Below, one piece after another: positions 25,901-33,673 of a stretch of 64,000 bases of DNA (position 1 is its first letter; each line of letters begins with the position of its first letter). The DNA is from Pokkaliibacter plantistimulans (GTDB taxonomy: Bacteria; Pseudomonadota; Gammaproteobacteria; Pseudomonadales; Balneatricaceae): positions 2,604,001 through 2,668,000 of the forward strand of contig NZ_CP177354.1 in assembly GCF_046844695.1 (NCBI RefSeq), given 5' to 3'. The notes under the pieces are model-generated. The model was not told the DNA's origin, searched no databases, and saw only the letters and a list, made by a program, of their open reading frames with translations. The position numbers and the translations under genes were made by a program.

Positions 25901-26104
25901 ATGCCCATATATGAGTATCGTTGTGGCACCTGTGGCCATGATATTGAGGTCATACAGAAGCTCAGTGATGATCCATTGAAAGACTGCCCCGCCTGCAAGG
26001 CGCCGACGCTCAACAAGCAGATGTCGGCACCCGGTTTCAGACTGGCAGGTGGTGGTTGGTATGAAACTGACTTCAAAACTGGGCAGAAAAAAAAATCTGG
26101 CTGA
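25901..26104 (+). CDS. FmdB family zinc-ribbon protein
   Basis: A 67-residue protein of the FmdB putative regulatory family. MPIYEYRC is the canonical start; two Cys pairs, CGTCG and CPACK, form a zinc ribbon; the C-terminal SAPGFRLAGGGWYETDF block is typical. The role is unknown. It lies directly upstream of aspS on the same strand, a common arrangement in gammaproteobacteria, and probably shares its transcript. Confidence 0.88.
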   Translation: MPIYEYRCGTCGHDIEVIQKLSDDPLKDCPACKAPTLNKQMSAPGFRLAGGGWYETDFKTGQKKKSG

Positions 26105-26198
26105 GAAAGGCGGGTCAGGAAGTACTGTTACCGGTACAACGGGTGGCGGTGCTGATACCTGATCAGGCTGGCCAAAGAGGAATGAATAGGAAATAACT

Positions 26199-27971
26199 AT
26201 GCGCAGCCATTATTGCGGCGATCTTCGAGAAACTCACATTGGTGAAGAAATTACCCTGTGCGGATGGGTGCACCGTCGCCGTGATCACGGTGGTGTGATC
26301 TTCCTGGACGTACGTGACCGCGAAGGTATTGCTCAGGTCGTGTTTGATCCGGATCGTGCCGAAAGCTTCCAGCGTGCTGATCGTGTGCGTAGTGAATATG
26401 TGGTCAAAATTAAAGGTCGAGTGCGCAATCGCCCTGCTGGTACCGAAAATGGTGAGATGAAAACCGGCAAGGTAGAAGTGCTCGGTCTGGAGCTGGACAT
26501 TCTCAACCAGTCCGAAACCCCTCCTTTCCAGCTGGATGACTATCAGCATATTGGTGAAGACGTTCGTCTGAAATACCGCTTTGTTGATTTGCGTCGTCCG
26601 GAAATGGCAGCCAAGCTTCGTTTTCGTTCCAAGGTGTCACATACCATCCGGAACTATCTGGAAGAGCATGGCTTTCTCGATATTGAAACGCCCATCCTGA
26701 CCCGAGCAACGCCGGAAGGCGCACGTGATTATCTGGTGCCAAGTCGTACTCATGAGGGTTGTTTCTTTGCCTTGCCTCAGTCGCCTCAGCTGTTCAAGCA
26801 ATTGCTGATGGTCGCTGGCTTTGATCGTTATTATCAGATTGCCAAGTGCTTCCGTGATGAAGATCTGCGTGCTGATCGCCAGCCCGAGTTTACTCAGATT
26901 GATATCGAAACTTCGTTCCTTAATGAAGAAGATATTATGGGTATTACAGAGGGCATGGTGCGCAAACTGTTCAGCGAGTTGCTGAATATCGAGTTCGGTG
27001 AGTTCCCGCAGATGCCTTATAGCGAAGCGATGCGTCGCTTCGGTTCTGATAAGCCCGACCTGCGTATTCCATTGGAGCTGGTAGACGTTGCCGATTTGGT
27101 GGCTGGCGTTGACTTTAAAGTGTTCTCCGGCCCGGCCACTGATCCCAAAGGGCGCGTAGCCGCACTGCGTGTTCCTGGTGGTAGTGAACTGAGCCGCAAG
27201 CAAATTGATGATTACACCAAGTTTGTCAGCGTTTACGGCGCTAAAGGTCTGGCATACATCAAGGTTAATGACATCAACGATGCCGAGAGTGGCCTGCAAT
27301 CACCTATCGTTAAATTCCTTGGTACTGATGTGGCAATGTCTGTGCTGGAGCGAGTAGGTGCACAGAATGGTGATCTGGTGTTCTTCGGTGCTGACAAGGC
27401 TCGCATCGTCAGTGAATCTCTGGGGGCGCTACGTTTGAAGCTGGGTGAAGACCTGAATCTATACACCGCTGAGTGGGCTCCCATGTGGGTTGTTGACTTC
27501 CCGATGTTCGAAGAAGACGACGAAGGTGCTCTGTCAGCAGTTCACCATCCCTTCACCTCACCTCAGGGCAGTGTTGACGAGTTGAAGGCTGATCCCGCTA
27601 ATGCATTGTCACGCGCTTATGACATGGTGTTGAACGGTGTTGAGCTGGGTGGCGGTTCTATCCGTATTCACAGTCAGGAAATGCAGGCTGCTATCTTTGA
27701 TCTGTTGAACATTAGTGAAGAAGAGCAGCGCGAGAAATTTGGCTTCTTGCTGGATGCGCTGAAATTGGGTGCACCACCCCATGGTGGTCTGGCATTTGGT
27801 TTGGATCGTTTGGTTATGCTGATGACCGGTGCCAAGTCTATCCGTGAAGTGATTGCCTTCCCGAAAACTCAGAGCGCGGCTTGTCCGATGACTGAGGCCC
27901 CAGGTGAAGTCAGTGCCAAACAATTGCGTGAGCTGAATATTCGCTTGCGTACCAAGGGTACTGAGGCCTAG
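26199..27971 (+). CDS. aspS: Aspartyl-tRNA synthetase
   Basis: A 590-residue class II synthetase of bacterial type. It has an N-terminal OB fold (GEEITLCGWVHRRRDHGGVI), motif 2 region (QIAKCFRDEDLRADRQPEFT), the bacterial GAD insertion domain (about 290-410), and motif 3 (GLAFGLDRLVML). It charges tRNA(Asp); whether it also misacylates tRNA(Asn), as in Pseudomonas, cannot be told without locating gatCAB and asnS. AGGAAATAACT precedes the ATG at 26199. An 8-bp GAGAGGGC hairpin follows at 28037-28056. Confidence 0.95.
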   Translation: MRSHYCGDLRETHIGEEITLCGWVHRRRDHGGVIFLDVRDREGIAQVVFDPDRAESFQRADRVRSEYVVKIKGRVRNRPAGTENGEMKTGKVEVLGLELDILNQSETPPFQLDDYQHIGEDVRLKYRFVDLRRPEMAAKLRFRSKVSHTIRNYLEEHGFLDIETPILTRATPEGARDYLVPSRTHEGCFFALPQSPQLFKQLLMVAGFDRYYQIAKCFRDEDLRADRQPEFTQIDIETSFLNEEDIMGITEGMVRKLFSELLNIEFGEFPQMPYSEAMRRFGSDKPDLRIPLELVDVADLVAGVDFKVFSGPATDPKGRVAALRVPGGSELSRKQIDDYTKFVSVYGAKGLAYIKVNDINDAESGLQSPIVKFLGTDVAMSVLERVGAQNGDLVFFGADKARIVSESLGALRLKLGEDLNLYTAEWAPMWVVDFPMFEEDDEGALSAVHHPFTSPQGSVDELKADPANALSRAYDMVLNGVELGGGSIRIHSQEMQAAIFDLLNISEEEQREKFGFLLDALKLGAPPHGGLAFGLDRLVMLMTGAKSIREVIAFPKTQSAACPMTEAPGEVSAKQLRELNIRLRTKGTEA

Positions 27972-28036
27972 GTCTCAGGCCACCGGTCTGGTTTGATGCA
28001 AGCCGGGCCGTGGCTGTATGACTGGGTAGTTTCAAG

Positions 28037-28056
28037 GAGAGGGCGTAAGCCCTCTC
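28037..28056 (+). terminator. Hairpin between aspS and yebC, weak terminator
   Basis: GAGAGGGC GTAA GCCCTCTC, a perfect 8-bp stem with a GTAA tetraloop 66 bases after aspS. The downstream bases (TGCATTTATA) are only mildly T-rich, so termination may be partial or the hairpin may stabilise the mRNA end. Confidence 0.5.
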
Positions 28057-28114
28057 TGCATTTATACGTCTGGATGACTGTGTGGATGTCCAGATTAGAA
28101 AAGGGGGTAGTGTT

Positions 28115-28849
28115 ATGGCAGGTCATAGTAAGTGGGCCAACATCAAGCACCGCAAGGCCCGTCAAGATGCCAAGAAAGGCAAAGTCTTTACCAAAATTAT
28201 TCGTGAGTTAACTGTTGCTGCCAAGCAAGGCAGTGCTGATCCTGCTGACAACCCGCGATTGCGGGCGGCGATGGACAAGGCACTGGTTGCCAACATGAAG
28301 CGCGACACCATCGACAAAGCCATCTCCCGGGGAGCGGGTGCTGGCAATGAAGAAAACTACGATGAGCTGACTTATGAGGGTTACGGCCCTGGCGGTGTCG
28401 CAGTGCTGGTTGAGTGTATGACAGATAACATCAATCGTACCGTAGCGAATGTGCGTGCCGCGTTCACTAAGATGGGCGGGAATCTGGGTACCAATGGCTC
28501 AGTGTCCTACCTGTTCGACAAAAAGGGGCAGCTGACTTTTGTTGATATTGATGAAGATGCCTTGATCGAGGCTGCGTTAGAGGCGGGTGCTGACGATGTG
28601 GTAGCCAATGAAGACGGCTCAATTGATGTCTTTACTGATGCCAATGAATATCTCAATGTCAGAGATGCTCTGCAGGCTGCTGGTTATGAGGCTGAGATGG
28701 CAGAGGTAGCCATGATTCCCAGTACCAGTGCTGAGCTGGATGTCGATACAGGTATCAAGATTGTCAAACTGATCGATATTCTGGAGGATCTGGATGATGT
28801 GCAGAACGTCTTCCATAATGCTGAGATTCCAGAAGAGGCTATGCAGTAG
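28115..28849 (+). CDS. yebC: YebC/PmpR family transcription/translation regulator
   Basis: A 244-residue DUF28 protein: MAGHSKWANIKHRKARQDAK, then GAGNEENYDELTYEGYGPGG and the C-terminal domain ending IPEEAMQ. Family members act as DNA-binding regulators (PmpR) or, in newer work, relieve ribosome stalling at proline stretches. The start ATG 28115 with AAGGGGG upstream is the conserved one. It precedes ruvC, as in many gammaproteobacteria, but a strong terminator separates the two. Confidence 0.93.
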   Translation: MAGHSKWANIKHRKARQDAKKGKVFTKIIRELTVAAKQGSADPADNPRLRAAMDKALVANMKRDTIDKAISRGAGAGNEENYDELTYEGYGPGGVAVLVECMTDNINRTVANVRAAFTKMGGNLGTNGSVSYLFDKKGQLTFVDIDEDALIEAALEAGADDVVANEDGSIDVFTDANEYLNVRDALQAAGYEAEMAEVAMIPSTSAELDVDTGIKIVKLIDILEDLDDVQNVFHNAEIPEEAMQ

Positions 28850-28886
28850 CCTGAATGTCAGGTCTTCTCTACATCGATACTTGATT

Positions 28887-28922
28887 ACCAGAGCAGCGGC
28901 ACATGCCGCTGTTCTGGTTTTT
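28887..28922 (+). terminator. Terminator between yebC and ruvC
   Basis: A 14-bp stem (ACCAGAGCAGCGGC against GCCGCTGTTCTGGT, one G-T pair) with an ACAT loop, followed by TTTTT. It ends yebC transcripts, so ruvC needs its own promoter, which is where the LexA-like box lies. Confidence 0.88.
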
Positions 28923-28954
28923 GTGCTGTCAATTTTATTTGTATGTATATACAG
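28921..28954 (+). promoter_or_regulatory. LexA-like SOS box and candidate promoter of ruvC
   Basis: TTGTATGTATATACAG at 28939-28954 differs from the gammaproteobacterial LexA consensus CTGT-N8-ACAG only at its first base, and the N8 core is all A/T apart from one G. A candidate -35 (TTGTGC, 28921) and -10 (TGTATA, 28944) with a 17-base spacer would be covered by it. It lies 50 bases before the ruvC start, just after a terminator. SOS control of ruv genes is known in E. coli; here it is inferred from sequence. Confidence 0.6.
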
Positions 28955-29003
28955 TATTTTGCGAAATGCCTATGATGGCCGCAGTTGATCAGTTGAGTTA
29001 GAT

Positions 29004-29528
29004 ATGTCCGTTATTATCGGGATTGATCCCGGCTCCCGCATTACTGGATATGGTGTTATTCGCTTCGAGGCGGGGCGACTAAGTTATGTTGCCAGCGGAT
29101 GTGTACGAATCACCGCTGAAGGCTTACCTCTTCGCCTCAAACAGATTCAGGATGCATTGCATGAGCTCGTTGCCTGGCATAAACCTGATGAGGCGGCGAT
29201 AGAGCGAGTATTTATGGCACGCAATGCCGATTCCGCTCTTAAGTTGGGGCAGGCGCGAGGTGTGGCTATTGTCACGTTGGCTAGTCATGGTCTGGATGTG
29301 GCGGAATATGCAGCTAAGGAAGTCAAGCAGGCTGTGGTCGGCAAAGGCTCCGCTGATAAGGTGCAGGTCCAGCATATGGTGATGGCCTTGCTGAAATTGC
29401 CAGGCCTGCCTCAGGCGGATGCTGCGGATGCTTTGGGTATTGCCATTTGTCATGCCCATCGTTCTGCCTCAGCGACTCGTATTCAGGAGCAGCAGCTTCG
29501 TTCATTTACAGGGAGGGTACGTGGGTGA
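29004..29528 (+). CDS. ruvC: Holliday junction resolvase RuvC
   Basis: Cuts Holliday junctions symmetrically after RuvAB branch migration. The 174-residue protein has the RNase H-like fold with the four acidic catalytic residues: D7 in IGIDPGS, the Glu in AAIERVF, and the two Asp of ADAADALGIAICH. Length is normal (E. coli 173). The stop overlaps the start of a membrane protein gene by 4 bases (GTGA), so ruvC is coupled to that gene and not directly to ruvA. Confidence 0.95.
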   Translation: MSVIIGIDPGSRITGYGVIRFEAGRLSYVASGCVRITAEGLPLRLKQIQDALHELVAWHKPDEAAIERVFMARNADSALKLGQARGVAIVTLASHGLDVAEYAAKEVKQAVVGKGSADKVQVQHMVMALLKLPGLPQADAADALGIAICHAHRSASATRIQEQQLRSFTGRVRG

Positions 29529-30154
29529 GTGCGGAGGTTATTCTGCAGTCTCTGGACTATTTCGGCATAGTCGTGTTTGCCATGGCTGGTGCTCTGCGTG
29601 GTGAAGAAAAGAGCCTCGACCTTTTCGGTGTGCTGGTATTTTCGATAGTAACAGCGACGGGTGGGGGAACATTGCGAGATCTGCTGATGGGAAACCTGCC
29701 GGTAAACTGGGTAAAGGATAATGCCTACATCTGGCTGGCCTTGGCGGGCGGTACCTTTACCTTTATGTTTACTCGTTTTTGGCGTTTCCCCGTCGGGGCG
29801 CTGGCAGTGGCAGATGCCATCGGACTGGCGGTTTTTACTGTGCTGGGTGCAGATCAGGCGGCGCACATGGGGTTTTCTCCGCTTATCGTCATAGTGACCG
29901 CTGTCATGACAGGTTGTGTTGGTGGTGTGATTCGTGACTTACTGGCAAACGAAATTCCCTTGATTTTTCATAGAGAAATTTATGCTACGGCTGCCATTGT
30001 AGGTGCTGTTGTATATCTCGTTTTACAGGCTTGGGGATTGGATGAACGCGTGTTCCCATGGTTGGCGATGCTGGTTGTGTTGATGTTGCGTCTGGCAGCA
30101 TTGCGCTGGGATTTGCGTTTGCCCCGTTTTATGCGGACCCTGCCCCGGGCCTGA
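29525..30154 (+). CDS. TRIC-like channel / UPF0126 family membrane protein, within the ruv operon
   Basis: A 209-residue inner-membrane protein of the UPF0126 (glycine transporter / TRIC) family (YicG, YadS type). It carries two copies of a three-helix unit: FFGIVVFAMAG-like (DYFGIVVFAMAGALRGEEK) with TATGGGTLRDLL, and ADAIGLAVFTVLGAD with MTGCVGGVIRDLL, plus a seventh C-terminal helix. Bacterial relatives act as trimeric cation channels; glycine transport has also been proposed. The GTG at 29525 overlaps the ruvC stop (GTGA) and has GGGAGG upstream. ruvA starts 21 bases after its stop. Its position between ruvC and ruvA is unusual and implies co-expression with DNA repair genes. Confidence 0.85.
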   Translation: MSAEVILQSLDYFGIVVFAMAGALRGEEKSLDLFGVLVFSIVTATGGGTLRDLLMGNLPVNWVKDNAYIWLALAGGTFTFMFTRFWRFPVGALAVADAIGLAVFTVLGADQAAHMGFSPLIVIVTAVMTGCVGGVIRDLLANEIPLIFHREIYATAAIVGAVVYLVLQAWGLDERVFPWLAMLVVLMLRLAALRWDLRLPRFMRTLPRA

Positions 30155-30175
30155 GTCAACATATGGAGAAGTAAA

Positions 30176-30805
30176 ATGATCGGGCGCCTTGAAGGTGTAC
30201 TGCTGGAGAAAGCTCCACCGGCACTGCTGTTGGATGTGGGTGGTGTAGGCTATGAAGTTGAAGCCAGTATGCAAACTCACTTTCGCTTGCCTGAACGAGG
30301 AAAAAAGGTAGTTCTGTTTACTCACCAGGTTATTCGTGAGGATGCGCATCACCTGTTTGGGTTTATTGATCGCGGTGAGCGTGATGTTTTTCGTATCCTA
30401 ATCAAAGCAAATGGTGTTGGCCCGAAACTGGCATTAGCCATTCTCTCATCTCTTGAAGTGAAAGAGCTGGTGCGCAGTGTTGCTGAGGGTGATATTGCAC
30501 GCCTAATCAAGGTACCCGGTGTTGGTAAAAAGACAGCTGAAAGACTGCTGGTTGAGTTACGTGACCGGTTGGGCTCCTGGCAGGGGAGTGACATTGCGGA
30601 CTTTACATTGACGGGTGGAGCGCTTCCTGGCGCTCCTGCAGTTGCAGACGTTCGCCTTGAGGCAGAGCAAGCTCTACTGGCATTGGGTTATAAGCCTGCC
30701 GAAGCGAGTAAGGCAGTCATGCAGGCAGATAAAGAGCTGAGTGGGCAGGGCGTCAGTGTTGAAAGTCTGCTTAAGCTGGCATTGAAGTCCATGGTGGGTC
30801 GCTGA
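30176..30805 (+). CDS. ruvA: Holliday junction DNA helicase subunit RuvA
   Basis: Tetrameric junction-binding subunit that loads RuvB. The 209-residue protein begins MIGRLEGVLLEK (OB domain), has the helix-hairpin-helix segments NGVGPKLALAILS and PGVGKKTAERLLVELRDRLG, and the C-terminal RuvB-contact domain (RLEAEQALLALGYKPAEASK). Slightly longer than the E. coli protein (203). ATG at 30176 follows GGAGAAG. ruvB follows after 57 bases. Confidence 0.95.
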   Translation: MIGRLEGVLLEKAPPALLLDVGGVGYEVEASMQTHFRLPERGKKVVLFTHQVIREDAHHLFGFIDRGERDVFRILIKANGVGPKLALAILSSLEVKELVRSVAEGDIARLIKVPGVGKKTAERLLVELRDRLGSWQGSDIADFTLTGGALPGAPAVADVRLEAEQALLALGYKPAEASKAVMQADKELSGQGVSVESLLKLALKSMVGR

Positions 30806-30862
30806 GTCGGATGTTGCGTGAGTTTGGATTGATATGCCGTTGGCGAGTTAGGCGAGAATTGC

Positions 30863-31891
30863 ATGATAGAAGTTGATCGCTTTATAAGTCCTGCTCCGAA
30901 GCAGGGAGAAGACTGGCAGGATAGGGCGATTCGTCCAAAAACGCTGGCTGATTACGTTGGGCAGCAGCCGGTTCGCGAACAGATGGAAATTTTTATCCAG
31001 GCAGCGAAGAAACGTCAGGCTACTACTAATCAGCCAGAGGCATTGGATCATACGTTAGTGTTTGGTCCGCCAGGTCTGGGTAAAACAACACTGGCCAATA
31101 TTATTGCCAATGAAATGGGCGTAAACATACGCACCACTTCTGGGCCTGTGTTGGAGCGAGCAGGTGACCTTGCTGCGCTACTGACCAATCTTGAGCCGAT
31201 GGATGTGTTATTTATCGATGAGATTCATCGCTTGAGTCCGGCAGTAGAAGAAGTGCTCTATCCCGCCATGGAGGACTATCAGCTGGATATTATGATCGGT
31301 GAGGGGCCTGCAGCGCGCTCCATTAAACTGGATCTCCCGCCCTTTACCTTGATTGGTGCTACCACTCGGGCAGGGTTGCTGACCTCTCCTTTGCGTGATC
31401 GCTTTGGGATAGTTCAACGTCTCGAGTTTTATAACGTAAAGGATCTGACTCATATCGTTACTCGTTCTGCGACGCTTTTGGGAGTGCAAATCGAGGAGCA
31501 GGGAGCGTTTGAGATAGCACGCCGTTCCCGTGGTACGCCGCGTATCGCCAACCGGCTGCTACGACGAGTGCGGGATTTTGCTGAGGTCCGGCACGATGGT
31601 CAGATATCCGGCGTAGTTGCAGAACAGGCGTTGGATATGCTGAATGTGGACAGGGAAGGGTTTGATCATATGGATAGAAGGCTATTGCTGACCATGATCG
31701 AGCACTTCTCTGGTGGGCCGGTGGGTGTTGATAGTATGGCTGCTGCGATCAGTGAAGAACGCGACACTATCGAAGATGTTCTTGAGCCCTACCTGATTCA
31801 GCAGGGATTTATTATTCGGACTGCACGTGGGCGAATGGCTACTGATCGTGCCTATCAGCATTTCGGTCTGGAGAAACCGGCAGCTGGTTGA
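30863..31891 (+). CDS. ruvB: Holliday junction branch migration motor RuvB
   Basis: AAA+ ring ATPase that drives branch migration with RuvA. 342 residues. Walker A is GPPGLGKT (68-75), Walker B DEIH (119-122), then GEGPAARSIKLDLPPFTLIG with the beta-hairpin and the sensor regions TTRAGLLTSPLRDRFG, and the C-terminal winged helix (EDVLEPYLIQQGFI). Last gene of the ruvC-TRIC-ruvA-ruvB unit. Confidence 0.96.
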   Translation: MIEVDRFISPAPKQGEDWQDRAIRPKTLADYVGQQPVREQMEIFIQAAKKRQATTNQPEALDHTLVFGPPGLGKTTLANIIANEMGVNIRTTSGPVLERAGDLAALLTNLEPMDVLFIDEIHRLSPAVEEVLYPAMEDYQLDIMIGEGPAARSIKLDLPPFTLIGATTRAGLLTSPLRDRFGIVQRLEFYNVKDLTHIVTRSATLLGVQIEEQGAFEIARRSRGTPRIANRLLRRVRDFAEVRHDGQISGVVAEQALDMLNVDREGFDHMDRRLLLTMIEHFSGGPVGVDSMAAAISEERDTIEDVLEPYLIQQGFIIRTARGRMATDRAYQHFGLEKPAAG

Positions 31892-32044
31892 ATAGGTTGG
31901 TATCAAGTAAAAGTTTTGATGTTGCTGTGCGTTCGTTGCTATCAGGTATGGTCATGGTCGCTAAGGGATGACTGATCTAAGTCAACGTCAGGACAGAGGT
32001 GTTCAGTAGACTAGGATGTCACTATTTCGTTGGGGAAGACGAAG

Positions 32045-32362
32045 ATGGCTGGACTGACAACCTCCCATATCCTGGATCTACAGCGCTCATTGCTGAACAG
32101 GTATCGACTACTGATAAGACAGCTTACAGGTCTGGAGTCTGACCTCGATGGCCATGTAAGTAGTAAAGCTGGCTTTCAATTAGCCTCTGTTAAAGATTGT
32201 ATGTCGGAGTTAAGGCAGGTGCAGGAGGCGCTCGAGCTGATTGAGGAAGGGGAATACGGTGTATGTCAGTGCTGCAGTGCGGACATCGAACCTGAAAGGC
32301 TGCTTAGTCAACCTTTGACAAAACATTGCAATCAGTGTGCTTGTTCTGACAAAAAAAAGTGA
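32045..32362 (+). CDS. DksA/TraR-type zinc-finger protein
   Basis: A 105-residue protein with an N-terminal coiled-coil (SHILDLQRSLLNRYRLLIRQ ... MSELRQVQEALELIEEGEYG) and a C4 zinc finger (CQCC, then HCNQC) as in DksA/TraR. It is shorter than DksA (151), and the coiled-coil tip differs, so it may be one of the DksA-like paralogues, or only a structural cousin; an effect on RNA polymerase through the secondary channel is inference. The ATG at 32045 has GGGGA upstream; a TTG five codons earlier is open. Stands between ruvB and the tol operon. Confidence 0.75.
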   Translation: MAGLTTSHILDLQRSLLNRYRLLIRQLTGLESDLDGHVSSKAGFQLASVKDCMSELRQVQEALELIEEGEYGVCQCCSADIEPERLLSQPLTKHCNQCACSDKKK

Positions 32363-32563
32363 TCATCACAGGCAAAAAATATTGGCTATCCTCCCTCTTT
32401 TCTTTTGTTGTATCACTCTCTATGCTTTGCGCGCTCTGGTATCAAGGTGCCATGACGTAATAATTTGAAAAAAATTATTGCGGCTGCAAAATGACAGCCT
32501 GTATTCATCATCGGGTAAATCCTTTAGTCTTACATTTCCTTTTTAATCCCAGGAGATCATTGA

Positions 32564-33250
32564 GTGGCCGAACAGCATATGTCGGTATGGGGTCTCGTAT
32601 CTAATGCGAGCGTACTGGTTCAGATCGTGATGTTGGCCTTGCTTCTGGCATCTTGCCTTTCCTGGATAGTTATATTCCAAAGGCGTGCTGTTCTTGGCAG
32701 TTCACGCAAGGCTCTGGTTGAGTTTGAAGACCGCTTCTGGTCTGGGATGGATTTGAGTCGTCTATACCGCGAAGTGGCAGCTAATCAGGATCCTGATAAT
32801 GGTGTTGAAAATATTTTCTCATCAGGTATTAAAGAATTCTCTCGCATGCGCCAGCAGCCTGGCGTCGACCCTGAAATTGTCATGCAGGGTGTGCAGCGTG
32901 CGTTGAAAGTCGCTGTATCCAAAGAGCAGGACAAGCTGGAAATTCATTTGCCCTTCCTGGCTACTGTGGGTTCTGTAAGTCCCTACATTGGTCTGTTCGG
33001 TACAGTGTGGGGGATCATGAATGCGTTTATTGGTCTCTCCAATGTGCAGCAGGCAACTCTGGCAACGGTTGCGCCCGGCATTGCTGAAGCACTGATCGCA
33101 ACCGCGATTGGCTTGTTTGCAGCTATCCCAGCGGTAGTCGCCTATAACCGTTATAGTGCCCAGGTTGATCGTTTGCTCAATCATTACGAAACGTTCGCTG
33201 ATGAGTTCAGTGCGATTCTTTATCGCAAACTTCACACAATGGATGGTTAA
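32564..33250 (+). CDS. tolQ: Tol-Pal system proton channel protein TolQ
   Basis: Inner-membrane subunit that with TolR uses the proton motive force to drive TolA, for outer-membrane constriction at division. 228 residues with three membrane segments: about 14-36 (VSNASVLVQIVMLALLLASC), 130-160 (LPFLATVGSVSPYIGLFGTV) and 170-195 (ATVAPGIAEALIATAIGLFA), the MotA/ExbB hallmark. A GTG at 32564 with AGGAGA upstream is taken as start; an ATG five codons on (MSVWGL) is possible. First gene of tolQ-tolR-tolA-tolB-pal-cpoB. Confidence 0.93.
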   Translation: MAEQHMSVWGLVSNASVLVQIVMLALLLASCLSWIVIFQRRAVLGSSRKALVEFEDRFWSGMDLSRLYREVAANQDPDNGVENIFSSGIKEFSRMRQQPGVDPEIVMQGVQRALKVAVSKEQDKLEIHLPFLATVGSVSPYIGLFGTVWGIMNAFIGLSNVQQATLATVAPGIAEALIATAIGLFAAIPAVVAYNRYSAQVDRLLNHYETFADEFSAILYRKLHTMDG

Positions 33251-33255
33251 GCGTT

Positions 33256-33669
33256 ATGGCACGTCGTGAACGCCGCCTTAACGCGGAGATGAACGTAGTA
33301 CCCTACATCGACGTAATGATGGTGCTGTTGGTTATCTTTATGGTCACTGCACCCATGCTGACTCAGGGTATCTCTGTTGAGCTTCCCAAGGCGCCGGCAG
33401 ATCCTGTGGAAACTGAGCAAAATCAGGAGCCGATAGTCGTTACTGTGAATGCTGATGGCCTCTATTTTCTCAGTCATGGAGGTAAGGACACCGATCCCGT
33501 TGGCTTGCCTCTTATTCAGGAACAGGTAGGTAAAATCCTTGCTCAGCAACCAAAGACCAAGGTGTTGGTGAGAGGGGATAAAAAGGTCGCTTATAGCCAG
33601 GTAGTGGAGCTGATGGTGGCTTTGCAGGAGGCTGGAGCAGGAACCGTAGGTCTGGTGACAGAGCCCTGA
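33256..33669 (+). CDS. tolR: Tol-Pal system protein TolR
   Basis: ExbD/TolR family, 137 residues. A short basic cytoplasmic start (ARRERRLNAEMNVV) is followed by one membrane helix with the proton-carrying Asp (PYIDVMMVLLVIFMV) and a periplasmic domain (ISVELPKAPADPVE ... ELMVALQEAGAGTVGLVTEP). Pairs with TolQ. Starts 5 bases after tolQ. Confidence 0.95.
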   Translation: MARRERRLNAEMNVVPYIDVMMVLLVIFMVTAPMLTQGISVELPKAPADPVETEQNQEPIVVTVNADGLYFLSHGGKDTDPVGLPLIQEQVGKILAQQPKTKVLVRGDKKVAYSQVVELMVALQEAGAGTVGLVTEP

Positions 33670-33673
33670 TACC

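Noticed and set aside
26637..27299. 220-aa minus-strand ORF within aspS
   Set aside because: Antisense to the conserved catalytic region of AspRS; no start signals.
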